Assembly: GCA_051650105.1 (NCBI GenBank)
Contig: JBOFIJ010000016.1
Location: 62,001 to 126,000 of the forward strand
DNA: 64,000 nucleotides
DNA from: CAMWXW01 sp051650105
GTDB taxonomy: Bacteria; Desulfobacterota; Desulfovibrionia; Desulfovibrionales; Desulfovibrionaceae
Direction of reading: 5' to 3'
Notes under the pieces: generated by a model
What the model was told of the DNA's origin: nothing
Seen by the model: the letters and a program-made list of their open reading frames with translations, nothing else
The model's database searches: none
Translations under genes and position numbers: made by a program
In this document: piece by piece, positions 1 through 8,394 of the stretch
Layout: the number at the start of each line of letters is the position of its first letter
Numbering within the stretch: position 1 is the first letter of the stretch

Positions 1-164
1 TTCTGAATACGCGAGCGTACCAATAAGCCTAGCATGAAAAGGAGTGCCATTGCACACCAAGTGTAAAAAACATGTTTAAACTCAACCTCTTTGCCTAGAA
101 TTGTAATATAATCTATGCCTAAGGAAGAAGATAGTAATACGGGATGTGGTAAGCCTTGAGCCAT
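1..164 (-). CDS. atpB: F1Fo ATP synthase subunit a, N-terminal part (cut by window edge)
   Basis: Reading the minus strand from the ATG at 164 gives 54 open residues beginning MAQGLPHPVLLSSSLG and running into a first hydrophobic helix (CAMALLFMLGLLV) before the window ends. The short GLPHP-type N-terminus followed by a membrane segment is the pattern of delta-proteobacterial subunit a, the integral Fo protein that carries protons between the membrane faces and the c ring. It starts one base after the atpI stop, so the two are surely co-transcribed. Only the N-terminus is visible; the key Arg of the half-channels lies outside. The identification relies on this short segment plus the atpZ-atpI context. 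Confidence 0.8.
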   Translation of the reverse strand, partial: MAQGLPHPVLLSSSLGIDYITILGKEVEFKHVFYTWCAMALLFMLGLLVRSRIQ

Positions 165-165
165 A

Positions 166-603
166 TTAAGAACCCTTTGTTAAGTGTGTTTCACTAAAAG
201 AAATGTAGAGCGCGTGCAATACTATGCTCACATGAGGAATTATAATACCAATTATAAGCCAAATTAATGAAAGAGAAAGATACTGTAATAGTAAAAATAG
301 TATCCCAACAAATAATATGATTTTCATATTAATCAACATCAATAACCAAAATAGAGAAAGCGTGCTGTTTTCTCTAAAAAATACTTTTACTGACTGGATA
401 AGTAATAAAAGATTTAACGTAGAAAGCAAAACCCCTAAAAAGAAGGAGAAGAAGCCAGAAAAAAGAAATGATAACAATATTGATAGTAAAAGAAGAACCG
501 TAATAAAGTAGATTGAACTACCAAAGTGTATTCTCAACAAGAGAGTGTCTAAGCCCATGAAATTCAAAATACGGGCTATTCTTTTACTAGATAAGAGTAT
601 CAT
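166..603 (-). CDS. atpI: ATP synthase subunit I (AtpI-like small membrane protein)
   Basis: A 145-residue, strongly hydrophobic protein with about four predicted membrane helices (for example the stretch around FITVLLLLSILLSFLFSG and LINMKIILFVGILFLLLQ). Small four-helix proteins at this place, between an AtpZ-type protein and subunit a, are the AtpI family, which helps assembly of the Fo c ring and may aid Mg2+ or Ca2+ handling. The ATG at 603 overlaps the atpZ gene by 17 bases and has GAGGAAA about 12 bases upstream. A second in-frame ATG at 558 is possible but lacks a good ribosome binding site. Sequence conservation in this family is low, so the name rests mainly on topology and position. 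Confidence 0.7.
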   Translation of the reverse strand: MILLSSKRIARILNFMGLDTLLLRIHFGSSIYFITVLLLLSILLSFLFSGFFSFFLGVLLSTLNLLLLIQSVKVFFRENSTLSLFWLLMLINMKIILFVGILFLLLQYLSLSLIWLIIGIIIPHVSIVLHALYISFSETHLTKGS

Positions 604-880
604 TAGTACCAGTGTTTTCCTCTTTTTTCCTCTTGCTGTCGCTTGCTATTATCTTTTTCGCATCCATGTATACGTTTTTTACGCCAGATAAAAATCCGAA
701 AATAATAAAGGAGAAAAAAAACCATATAGAGCCAAATATAGTATACAAAAAATATCCAAAGGCTGTTCCTATAAGAATGCAAGAGAGAAAAGTCGTTCCC
801 ATAGTGTACGCCAACTGCACATTCTCATCCTTTCGTAAAGTCAATGAGTTGTGTAATAATTGTTTGATGGTACTCTTCAT
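587..880 (-). CDS. atpZ: AtpZ/AtpI-family protein, first gene of the ATP synthase operon
   Basis: A 97-residue protein with two hydrophobic helices (residues about 25-45 and 50-68) and a charged, lysine-rich C-terminus. The GTxF..CxLIGTAFGYFL segment and the helical hairpin are the AtpZ/AtpI signature (putative F0F1-ATPase subunit, Ca2+/Mg2+ transport or assembly role). It precedes atpI and atpB in the same direction. The ATG at 880 has GGAG only 1-2 bases away, too close for a normal ribosome binding site, and the predicted transcription start falls almost on the ATG, so the message may be leaderless. No better in-frame start exists upstream of the first membrane helix. Confidence 0.72.
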   Translation of the reverse strand: MKSTIKQLLHNSLTLRKDENVQLAYTMGTTFLSCILIGTAFGYFLYTIFGSIWFFFSFIIFGFLSGVKNVYMDAKKIIASDSKRKKEENTGTNDTLI

Positions 881-888
881 ACTCCGTT

Positions 889-917
889 AGTATAGGAGAA
901 ATACAAAGAGATGGCAA
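889..917 (-). promoter_or_regulatory. Sigma-70-type promoter for atpZ-atpI-atpB
   Basis: On the minus strand TTGCCA (917-912), a 17-base spacer and TATACT (894-889) form a near-consensus -35/-10 pair. The expected transcription start is near 882, about two bases before the atpZ ATG at 880. This is inferred from motif match and spacing only. Confidence 0.6.
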
Positions 918-956
918 GCTTTTATTCCACCGTATTTTTTCGAAATAATAGGGAAA

Positions 957-1286
957 TTATTCTTCTGTTGAAGTAATTTTGGGCTCTAGTTGTGTGTATA
1001 TTGTGTCTGCTATACCTATTCCTCCTGCTTTTGAAAATAATTTTGCATATTCTTCATGAAGCATGGATTGCCATATTTTTTCTTCCTGAGAAAATAGCAT
1101 ATCATGTTTCCCTATTCCTGAGCTCATTACTTCTAGTACTTTTTGAAGAAAAAAGGCTTCAAAGTCTTCGGAAGCATTACGTAGGCCTTCTTTTGTATTT
1201 GCTTTTTTAAGATGAAGACTTCGTAATGCTTCTGTTTTATTCTTTTCTAATGTTGCAGACATGTTTTCTAGGGAATGTATATTCAT
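957..1286 (-). CDS. flgJ: Flagellar rod-binding protein, FlgJ N-terminal type
   Basis: This 109-residue protein carries the rod-binding domain of FlgJ: a DFEAFFLQKVLEVM helix, then EEKIWQSMLHEEYAKLF and the GGIGIADTIY end motif. FlgJ caps or scaffolds the growing rod in the periplasm. The C-terminal muramidase (glucosaminidase) half of enterobacterial FlgJ is absent, as is usual in delta-proteobacteria, so another enzyme must open the peptidoglycan. The ATG at 1286 follows the flgI stop with no gap, and GAGGTG at the end of flgI serves as ribosome binding site, so translation is coupled. No signal peptide is seen. Confidence 0.85.
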   Translation of the reverse strand: MNIHSLENMSATLEKNKTEALRSLHLKKANTKEGLRNASEDFEAFFLQKVLEVMSSGIGKHDMLFSQEEKIWQSMLHEEYAKLFSKAGGIGIADTIYTQLEPKITSTEE

Positions 1287-2375
1287 TTATATCACCTCTA
1301 TTGTTCCATAAAGTGCACCAGAGCGTTTTAATGCTCTAATAATAGTTATTAAGTCTCTTGGTGTTGCCCCTATTGCATTTAGACCATCGACAAGTTCTTT
1401 TAGTGTGGCTCCATTAACAAAAACTAATTTACTGCCGTCTTCTTGTATAGTGATATTTGTGTCTGGAGTAATGACAGTCTCTCCATTGCTAAATGCTTCT
1501 GGTTGAGAAACGGTTTCATCTTCTTTTATTACAATTTGTAAATTCCCATGAGCTATTGCTACTGGACGTAAGCGAACATCTTCTCCCATAACAACTGTAC
1601 CAGAGCGCTCATCAATAACAATTTTGGCGATTGAAGATGTTACTATATCTAGCGATTCTATGGATGCGAGTAGTGGAACTAAATTTCCTTTATTATCTTC
1701 AGGGATTCGTATAGAGATTGTTGATAAATCTTCCGCTTTTGCTGCATCTTTGCCAAGAAGTTCATTAATTGCGTTAACAGTATTCATTGTTGTTGTGGGT
1801 TCACTTGTTGTGAGATGGAGCTTTAATTTTTCTTGCTCGTTAAAGGAAAAGGAGATTGCTTTTTCTATAGTTGCCCCAGAGGGAACAGTTCCTACAGTGG
1901 TTGCATTTTTCTTCACACTTGCACCAGCACCTTCCACACTATATCCTCCTGTAAGAACACTTCCTTGAGCAAGTGCATATATCTTTCCATCAACACCCTT
2001 TATTGGAGTCATAAGAAGAACTCCTCCCTCTATTGAGCTAGCATCTCCTATTGAGGAAACTGTAGCATCTAATTTTGTTCCTGGTTTTGCAGAAATTGGC
2101 ATATTTACAGTTACCATAACAGCTGCTATATTCTTGGGTTTTAACAGTGCTGAGTCTACAGAGATTCCCATTGAGGCAAGCATATTTGCCATGGAAGTCA
2201 TTGTGAATTTTGAATCTTTTTTATCTCCTGTTCCTCCTAAGCCAACAACGAGGCCATACCCCACTAATTGATTTTCTCGTACACCAGAGAAAGAGCCAAT
2301 ATCTTTTATTGATATTGCGAAAGACTCGTGTGAAATAATAAAAAACATACATGATAAAAAAAATACTTTTAGCAT
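1287..2375 (-). CDS. flgI: Flagellar P-ring protein FlgI
   Basis: A 362-residue secreted protein. Residues 1-20 form a signal peptide (hydrophobic run ending SFA, then ISIKDIG), followed by the FlgI hallmark GVRENQLVGYGLVVGLGGTGD and the C-terminal TPRDLITIIRALKRSGAL. Length matches the family (about 340-370). FlgI polymerises into the periplasmic P ring that acts as bushing for the rod. It is first in a two-gene unit with flgJ. The genes that often precede it, flgA (P-ring chaperone) and flgH (L ring), are not next to it here; a tRNA-Met and noncoding DNA lie upstream instead. A sigma-54-like element sits 55-68 bases before the start. Confidence 0.97.
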   Translation of the reverse strand: MLKVFFLSCMFFIISHESFAISIKDIGSFSGVRENQLVGYGLVVGLGGTGDKKDSKFTMTSMANMLASMGISVDSALLKPKNIAAVMVTVNMPISAKPGTKLDATVSSIGDASSIEGGVLLMTPIKGVDGKIYALAQGSVLTGGYSVEGAGASVKKNATTVGTVPSGATIEKAISFSFNEQEKLKLHLTTSEPTTTMNTVNAINELLGKDAAKAEDLSTISIRIPEDNKGNLVPLLASIESLDIVTSSIAKIVIDERSGTVVMGEDVRLRPVAIAHGNLQIVIKEDETVSQPEAFSNGETVITPDTNITIQEDGSKLVFVNGATLKELVDGLNAIGATPRDLITIIRALKRSGALYGTIEVI

Positions 2376-2427
2376 ACTCTTCCTGTCTTTATTTAAAATG
2401 GCATTATGAGAATAGATATTCGAATGT

Positions 2428-2444
2428 ATGCATAGAATATTCCA
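2428..2444 (-). promoter_or_regulatory. Candidate sigma-54 (-24/-12) promoter of flgI-flgJ
   Basis: Minus-strand TGGAATATTCTATGCAT: GG at 2443-2442 and GC at 2431-2430 are separated by exactly ten bases, the invariant RpoN spacing. The same GGAATA-N4-ATGCA arrangement precedes flgB, and a one-base variant precedes the flagellin gene. The start site would be near 2418, giving a leader of about 43 bases. Motif-based inference. Confidence 0.5.
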
Positions 2445-2708
2445 TCTGTATCACAGATTTTTTCCTTATGTCTCTTTTGTGTGTTGTATAATATAATGGG
2501 TAGTATGGAATTTTTTATACAGTAACTAGGCAATATTTTCCAAATGTATATGTTGAAAAGAAGATATTATATAAAGGTTTTTTCTTGTTATGTCCTCAAT
2601 ATGGAACTTTTGTAGTTGTTACGGTGATACGTATGTTTTGTCTGGAATATATAATTTCTTCCCTTTTTTCTTAACACGTGGGTCTTCTTTCTTTTTCTTA
2701 TAAATAAC
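2445..2708. other. Noncoding gap between flgI promoter and tRNA-Met
   Basis: No supportable gene in this AT-rich stretch. Short open frames here lack ribosome binding sites and any recognisable protein motif. With the flanking promoter elements the whole gap from 2376 to 2758 is 383 bases. Confidence 0.5.
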
Positions 2709-2737
2709 TTGACAAAGTAAAAAAAATATTTCATCAT
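2709..2737 (+). promoter_or_regulatory. Likely promoter of tRNA-Met
   Basis: A perfect TTGACA (2709-2714) is followed after 17 bases by CATCAT (2732-2737), a weak -10. The start site would fall about 15 bases before the mature tRNA 5' end. Confidence 0.45.
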
Positions 2738-2758
2738 GTCCGAGCCTTTATGGCAAGT

Positions 2759-2834
2759 GGGCTCATAGCTCAGTTGGCAGAGCATTCGGCTCATAACCGA
2801 CAGGTCCTAGGTTCAAATCCTAGTGAGCCCACCA
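2759..2834 (+). tRNA. tRNA-Met, anticodon CAT
   Basis: A complete cloverleaf: acceptor stem GGGCTCA paired with TGAGCCC, D arm GCTC/GAGC, anticodon loop CTCATAA with CAT at 2792-2794, T arm CTAGG-TTCAAAT-CCTAG, discriminator A and an encoded CCA. The acceptor begins with a G-C pair and the anticodon stem lacks three consecutive G-C pairs, so it is an elongator rather than an initiator tRNA. A CAT anticodon could also belong to a lysidine-modified tRNA-Ile2; sequence alone does not fully exclude that. Confidence 0.95.
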
Positions 2835-2855
2835 CATTTTCTTTTCGGTTATACA

Positions 2856-3842
2856 ATGTATGTACAGGATCTTATAGAATTTATAGAAACTATAGCATAC
2901 CCAAGAGCTGCTTGTGAATGGGATTCTTCTGGTGTGCAAATTTATAGTTCTAAGAAAAATATAGAAACTATTGCTGTCATGCTCGACCCTACCCCTCAGC
3001 TTGTGTCAAAAGCTGTTAAAATGGGCGCCGATTTTATCTTAACACATCATCCTCTTTTATTAGAACCACAATTTCTCAATAGCCCTTCTGCTTTTTTTGA
3101 TGTTACACAGATGTTATTGACTTCGTCTACTTGGCTTTATGCCGCGCACACGTCATTAGATGTGAATCCAAACGGGCCTGCTGGTTTCTTGGCAAGAGAG
3201 TTGAATGCTGATTATGTAAGTATCATATCTCCCACGTATTCCGACAAAAAATTTCTTTTTATAATCACGGAATCTCCTCTTGATTCTTATGCATCCTTAT
3301 CCAGTTTAGAGAGTTTTTCTCTTCTTTTTAAATCGGAGAAATGTCTCTCTTTCACTGTAGGGATGTCTCACTTTTCTTCTGTTGTCGATATTTTGAAAAA
3401 ATATGATGTATCATATTCTCATGCGTCTCTTGAAGGAAAATCTGATATCTCTATGGGAATTGGTTTTGTCATTCACAAATCTATTGGAATACAAAGAAAA
3501 GATTTATTTTCCTTGCTTTCAAGGACCTGTAAAAAAGATGTTTTTTCTGTATCTGGAGCACTTCCAAATGTGTTTTTTACAGTAGGCTATTGTACAGGTG
3601 CAGGATCCTCCCTTATTCCCTTGCTAGACTCACACTCTCTCGATATTTTTATTACAGGAGAAATAAAACATCATCATGCTATAGAGACAACTGTTCCCTT
3701 AATTGATGTTGGACATCATTCTATGGAAGAGCATATGATGAAGGAAATGGCCTTACTTTTGATGGATAACTATTCTAACAATACTATTGTTTTTATTGAC
3801 TCTGCTGACCCTTTTAGATTGATACATAAGGATGCATACTAA
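2856..3842 (+). CDS. NIF3/YbgI-family dinuclear metal protein
   Basis: A 328-residue NIF3-like protein (annotated in places as GTP cyclohydrolase type 2-like, a role that is doubtful). Metal-ligand motifs are visible: FILTHHPLLLEP near residue 65, SLDVNPNGPAG near 105, and the C-terminal GEIKHHHAIE and DVGHHSMEEHMM. Between the halves lies the insert found in the longer bacterial members. The ATG at 2856 is chosen because the in-frame GTG further upstream lies inside the tRNA. Its stop overlaps the next gene's ATG (TAATG), so the two are coupled. The cellular function of the family is unsettled. Confidence 0.88.
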   Translation: MYVQDLIEFIETIAYPRAACEWDSSGVQIYSSKKNIETIAVMLDPTPQLVSKAVKMGADFILTHHPLLLEPQFLNSPSAFFDVTQMLLTSSTWLYAAHTSLDVNPNGPAGFLARELNADYVSIISPTYSDKKFLFIITESPLDSYASLSSLESFSLLFKSEKCLSFTVGMSHFSSVVDILKKYDVSYSHASLEGKSDISMGIGFVIHKSIGIQRKDLFSLLSRTCKKDVFSVSGALPNVFFTVGYCTGAGSSLIPLLDSHSLDIFITGEIKHHHAIETTVPLIDVGHHSMEEHMMKEMALLLMDNYSNNTIVFIDSADPFRLIHKDAY

Positions 3843-4576
3843 TGGAATTTACTACAGAAATTAAACATTTACTTTTATTACAAGCTGTTGATATGGAAAT
3901 CGTTGATGTTAACACTGTGTTGGATAACTTACCAAAAAAACTTGATAGTTATGAAAAAGCATTTTGTATTCTTGAAGGTGATAAAAATGTTCTTTTAGAT
4001 AAGATACGTATTCTTAAGGAGCAAGAAGAAAAAATTCTTGCTACCGTTGAAAGTATTGCAGAACAGATAAAAAAAGCAAAAGATAAATTGATGATTGTTG
4101 GGAATCAAAAGGAATATAGTGCGGTATTAAAGGAAATTGATTCTCTTGAAAAGATGAATAGAATTCATGAGGAAGAGAAACTTCTTTTATATGAAGAATT
4201 GTATCTTCAAGAGGGCATTTTAGAGAATGTAAAATTGGAGTATGCTTCTGCTTCAGAAACTTTTGAAATGCAGAAAAATCATTATTCCCCACATATGGAA
4301 GAATTAGAGAAAAAAATTACTGATTTAGAAAAAAAACGTCTGGAGTACGCAAAGTCTATTTCTTTGCCTATTCTTTCCCGATACGAATTTATACGCAACA
4401 GAATTGAACAACCGGTTATTGCTGCTGTGCGTGGAAATATTTGTAAGGCATGCAATATTATTTTGCCTCCACAGTTTGAAAGCAATTTATTACAGATTAA
4501 ACAGATATACACGTGTCCATCTTGTCAAAGAATATTGTGTCTTGAAGATATTATGAAAAAAAATAGTGATAAATGA
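3842..4576 (+). CDS. Coiled-coil protein with C-terminal C4 zinc ribbon
   Basis: A 244-residue protein: residues about 1-185 form a long heptad-rich coiled coil dominated by Leu, Lys and Glu, and the C-terminus holds CKACNIILPPQ...CPSCQRILC, two CxxC pairs about 24 residues apart that should bind one zinc. This is the C4-type zinc ribbon family (structural relatives include HP0958-type and CdsZ-type proteins, linked to RNA binding or secretion/flagellar control in other bacteria). Pairing with a NIF3-family gene is common in delta-proteobacteria. Its function here is not known. Confidence 0.85.
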   Translation: MEFTTEIKHLLLLQAVDMEIVDVNTVLDNLPKKLDSYEKAFCILEGDKNVLLDKIRILKEQEEKILATVESIAEQIKKAKDKLMIVGNQKEYSAVLKEIDSLEKMNRIHEEEKLLLYEELYLQEGILENVKLEYASASETFEMQKNHYSPHMEELEKKITDLEKKRLEYAKSISLPILSRYEFIRNRIEQPVIAAVRGNICKACNIILPPQFESNLLQIKQIYTCPSCQRILCLEDIMKKNSDK

Positions 4577-4838
4577 TATTTTCTTGCTGTTTTTCAAACA
4601 TGTTCTTTATGCGAAACTATGAAAGAAGTATAGTATTATGCATGAGAGAATTTTTGCTTTCCATACTCATTATAGCAAGAGCACATAAAAACGGAAACAT
4701 GTTCGATATATACATTCTTCTTTATTGTTTTTCTTATTAAATAGGAGTTAGAAAAATAAAAGTATGGAGTAAATCCTTTTCATACATTGGAGAAATTAGA
4801 CCTATTGTGATAGTGTTATTTTATAGTATGGTTTAAAA

Positions 4839-7100
4839 TTAAATTGTTTTGAATGAGCGAAGACGCAGTGCATTTCCAAGAACGCATAGTGATGACATAA
4901 CCATTGCAAAACTTGCAATCATAGGAGAGAGTAAAGGACCTCCAAAAATATGTAATATACCAACAGCTATTGGTATACCTATTATATTATATATGAATGC
5001 CCAAAAGAGGTTTTCTTTAATATTTCGTAGGGTTGCTTTACTTAAACGTAAAAAATTATAAAGAGTATTTAGGGAGTCATCCATTAAAACAAGAGAACTA
5101 CTCTCTAAGGCTACGTCAACACCTGTTCCCATTGCAACACCAATATCTGCCGATGAAAGCGCAGCAATATCATTAATACCATCTCCTATCATCATAACGC
5201 ATTCTCCCTTTTCTTTGTATTTTCTAACAACAGATTCTTTTTCTTCTGGTAAACATTGTGCGTAGATGGTATTTATACCCACAGTTGTGGCAACGTCTTT
5301 TGCAGTAGAATTTTTATCACCTGTTAGCATAATAACATCAATGCCATCTCGTTTTATACGGGCTATTATATCCTTTGCTTCAGAACGAATAGTATCTTTT
5401 ACAGAAAAAATTGCAATAATAACTCCATCACAGGCTAGAAAAAGAGGGCTTGCTCCTTGTTCTTCTATTGTGGAACATATCTCTTTAATAGCATCATTTT
5501 CAAAAGAGAGTAAGGCATCTTCTAAAAGGCGGTGTGAGCCTAAAAGGAGTTTATGTGTCTTTTCCACCAACCCTGTAACAATGACAGTAGCAGAAATACC
5601 TTTGCCTGGATGTGTTGTGAAAGTATCACACGGCAGTGGTGTATATTGTATATCTTCTGTTTTTTCCAAGATAGCATGGCTTATAGGGTGTTTTGAATAT
5701 TGTGAAAGTGTTTTAGCAAAAGTATATATTTGTTCTTCGGTATACTGTTTTGTCGTGGGGTACAAGGAACGTATACTTGGTTTACCTTCTGTAAGTGTGC
5801 CTGTTTTATCAATGATGAGTGTTGTTATTTTTGCACCTGATTCCAAAACTTCCGCATTCTTAATAATTACTCCAAATTTTGCAGCTCTTCCTAAAGACAC
5901 AACTATAGAAATAGGTGTTGCCAAGCCCATAGCGCAAGGGCATGCAATAATAAGTGTACTTATAAGCACATGTACAGAAATAGAGGTTGAGCCAGTTGTA
6001 AGATACCATAAAAAGGAAGAAAGCAATGCTATAACTATAACAACAGGAACAAAATATGCGCTTACTATATCTGCTAAACGTGCAATGGGAGCTTTTGATG
6101 CTTGGGCATTTTCAACCATGGTTATTATTTTTTGAAGGTATGTATCAGAAGACACCTTTGTAACAAGCATAATAAAAGAACCTTCTTGAACTATTGTGCC
6201 AGCATAGCACTCTTGATTAATTTCTTTATATTGAGCAATACTTTCTCCAGTAAGCATAGATTCATCTACAGAACCTTCCCCTTTTGTAATAATGCCATCT
6301 AATGGAATTGTCATGCCTTGGCTTATAGAGAGAATATCTCCTTTAGTAATTTCTGAAAGAGGGAGTTCTTTTATAGATCCATCTGGGAAAACTTTACTTG
6401 CTACTTCTGGACGCAATTTAGCCAAAGCGTGTAGGGATTTTGATGCAGAATACTTCGCTTTTTCCTCCAAATATTTTCCTAAAGTAACAAGAGTAAGGAT
6501 GACTGCTGCCGATTCAAAGTATAATTGATGGTATAATGTATATTGTCCCTGTAAAATTTGTGTAAGAGCCCACATGCTATAGAAAAAAGCGGTGAGTGTT
6601 CCCATTGTGATAAGGCTATCCATTGTAGGGTTTCTTTTCCATAAAGTAAGAAAACCATTTTTATAAATGGTGTAGCACGAAAGCATTACTGGTATTGCGA
6701 GCATTGCTTGTATGCAACTTAATAGGTAAAGATTAAAAAATGCAAAATTTGATGGATATTTGTGCATGGTGGACATTGCTATATACGTAAGAGGAATTGT
6801 AAAAATACTTAAGAAAATAATTTTATATTTATATTTTGAAAGAGAGCGCGCCGTATTTGCATCGTAATTCTTCATGTAATCTGAAGGATTCTCTTTTGTC
6901 GTAGGGTAACCAAGAGAGCTTATGGTGGAGATAATGTCTGCTTCTGTAAGGGTGTGTTCATCCCACTCTATTGTTGCTCTTTTATCTATAAGTGAAATAC
7001 TGTGTTTAAGAATTCCTTCTTTTTTTTCTAATGCGCTATCTATTGTGTTTATACAAGAAGCACAATGTATATTTTGTACTGAAAATGTGCCTTTTTCCAT
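4839..7100 (-). CDS. copA: Copper-exporting P1B-type ATPase
   Basis: A 753-residue P-type ATPase. In order: one heavy-metal-associated domain with CASC (residues about 8-12), membrane helices, actuator loop with TGES (near 6245), the metal-transport motif CPC in ACPCAMGLATP (near 5940), the phosphorylated Asp in DKTGTLT (near 5815) and GDGINDIAAL of the hinge (near 5175). CPC with a CxxC HMA domain indicates Cu(I) export from the cytoplasm. The ATG at 7100 is preferred over one at 7130, because AGGAA lies 7 bases before it and the predicted -10 box overlaps 7130. No copper regulator or chaperone gene is adjacent; a broken copy of part of this gene lies upstream. Confidence 0.95.
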   Translation of the reverse strand: MEKGTFSVQNIHCASCINTIDSALEKKEGILKHSISLIDKRATIEWDEHTLTEADIISTISSLGYPTTKENPSDYMKNYDANTARSLSKYKYKIIFLSIFTIPLTYIAMSTMHKYPSNFAFFNLYLLSCIQAMLAIPVMLSCYTIYKNGFLTLWKRNPTMDSLITMGTLTAFFYSMWALTQILQGQYTLYHQLYFESAAVILTLVTLGKYLEEKAKYSASKSLHALAKLRPEVASKVFPDGSIKELPLSEITKGDILSISQGMTIPLDGIITKGEGSVDESMLTGESIAQYKEINQECYAGTIVQEGSFIMLVTKVSSDTYLQKIITMVENAQASKAPIARLADIVSAYFVPVVIVIALLSSFLWYLTTGSTSISVHVLISTLIIACPCAMGLATPISIVVSLGRAAKFGVIIKNAEVLESGAKITTLIIDKTGTLTEGKPSIRSLYPTTKQYTEEQIYTFAKTLSQYSKHPISHAILEKTEDIQYTPLPCDTFTTHPGKGISATVIVTGLVEKTHKLLLGSHRLLEDALLSFENDAIKEICSTIEEQGASPLFLACDGVIIAIFSVKDTIRSEAKDIIARIKRDGIDVIMLTGDKNSTAKDVATTVGINTIYAQCLPEEKESVVRKYKEKGECVMMIGDGINDIAALSSADIGVAMGTGVDVALESSSLVLMDDSLNTLYNFLRLSKATLRNIKENLFWAFIYNIIGIPIAVGILHIFGGPLLSPMIASFAMVMSSLCVLGNALRLRSFKTI

Positions 7101-7128
7101 AAATATTCCTCTTAAAAAGTATCTCTTC

Positions 7129-7157
7129 ATAATAATGTGATTTATCTTTTATGTCAA
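7129..7157 (-). promoter_or_regulatory. Strong promoter of copA
   Basis: Minus-strand TTGACA (7157-7152), a 17-base spacer and TATTAT (7134-7129). The start site would be near 7122, leaving a 22-base leader with AGGAA before the ATG at 7100. The 17-base spacing argues against a CueR/MerR-type promoter, which has a 19-20 base spacer. Confidence 0.65.
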
Positions 7158-7187
7158 TTATTCTGGGAGATAAAGAAACTTTAGGAA

Positions 7188-7556
7188 GGATGCTTTTAGA
7201 AATATGCTTTTTTATACAACTATGGAAAAACAATATTTTTTGAGGGTATATTTCAGAATGTATTTTTCTAATGAGCATAATAAAAGAGCTGTCTTGAATT
7301 GTTGTGTCAGAGTGGCACTCTTGATTAACTTCTTTATATTGAGCAATACTTTCCCAAGAAAGCATAGATTCATCTATAGAGCCTTCTTCCTTTATAATAA
7401 TGCCACCTACTGGACTTGTTGTGCCTTGGCCTATAGAGAGAATATCCCCTTGGAGGAATATTGTGGCAATACGTTTACTGTGTGATTTACTGAGAATTAC
7501 GTGAGTAATAATGAATGGTGTGTAGAGAAAAAGAACGTGCACAGAAATAGGGTTAT
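7188..7556 (-). pseudogene. Decayed partial duplicate of copA (actuator region)
   Basis: The DNA at about 7188-7456 closely matches copA at about 6095-6345, and a minus-strand frame through it reads GDILSIGQGTTSPVGGI and GSIDESMLSWESIAQYKE, against GDILSISQGMTIPLDGI and GSVDESMLTGESIAQYKE in copA. The catalytic TGES has become SWES. The conserved Cys after NQEC is kept. A further patch at about 7500-7556 (ISVHVL...II) resembles the copA stretch just before CPC, but sits on the wrong side of the actuator segment, so order is scrambled. No HMA, CPC, DKTG or ATP-binding motif survives. It is a nonfunctional remnant. Confidence 0.8.
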
Positions 7557-8357
7557 CACTACAATAGAAAGTGCTTCTTTATGCAATTATACTATTATAT
7601 ATTTCTGTGGAATAGTATCTATGAGCTGTTATTAGAAAACAATCCTTGAAATTATTGTAGAGACAAGATTTCTTATTGTGGTATTTGGTAGATATATAAA
7701 TATTCTTATTGTTCCAGTGAATATTTTACTATTTTGTTTATTGTGATTGTCGAGTATTCTAGCTTTATTTACAATTCTTTTACAGAGTACAAAATAGAAG
7801 ATATATGAGTGACAATAAAGTATAGTAGATTGTGTCTATTCAAAAGAGAAAGAATAAAAAGATAACTATTGAACAAAGTAATGAGCACATGTGTTTTTAG
7901 TATATGAGAATTGTATGTGCAGAAGAGTGTTTATTAGAAACAAGAGCATGGGCTTTTTGTAAAAGAATCATTTTTTATTCTGTGACATCTTTGGAGCAGA
8001 GATAAATTTCTTTAAATAAGAAATAAAATACTGTTTATTTATTCTAAAAATAATGAATGATAAATATGTTCACAATATAAAAAAAGTGTGTTTTGTTAAT
8101 TGAACTCTACAATAGAGTACTTGTCTTTGTGTTATCGCATTTATTCTTGAAAGAGAGTATTAGCGAATGTATTCTTCTATCACAAACAGTATTGTAGACA
8201 AGTACGAATTCCACCATAGTATCGTATAATTGAATATTGTTACACTACCTGTGTTCTCCCATAATACACTGTAATTTGTTTATATTTTCTTTTATACGTT
8301 TTCTGTTTTTTCTCACGGTGCTTTTGAAAATAGTTGGAAGAAAGTGTTCTTTTGTAC
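7557..8357. other. Long noncoding gap
   Basis: About 800 bases of very AT-rich sequence without a supportable gene, RNA or promoter. Together with the copA remnant it forms a 1.25 kb gap between copA and the oxidoreductase gene, probably decayed sequence. I could not recognise any further protein remnant in the six frames. Confidence 0.5.
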
Positions 8358-8359
8358 CA

Positions 8360-8384
8360 TAATAAAAAAGGCCATCTCTTTTTA
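8360..8384 (-). terminator. Possible weak terminator of the Mo/Fe-S oxidoreductase gene
   Basis: Downstream of the stop, minus-strand AAAAAG and CTTTTTT flank a 7-base loop, followed by ATTATT. The stem has a single G-C pair, so termination is uncertain. Confidence 0.3.
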
Positions 8385-8394
8385 TGTAATAATA

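Noticed and set aside
2588..2794. 68-codon minus-strand open frame across the tRNA-Met gene
   Set aside because: It runs antisense through a tRNA and has no recognisable protein features.
2823..2855. Longer NIF3-family start at a GTG
   Set aside because: The codon lies inside the tRNA-Met 3' half; the ATG at 2856 gives the normal N-terminus.
4577..4838. Possible RNase P RNA gene after the zinc-ribbon gene
   Set aside because: I considered it because of gene order in related bacteria, but the GAGGAAAGTCC-type core is absent.
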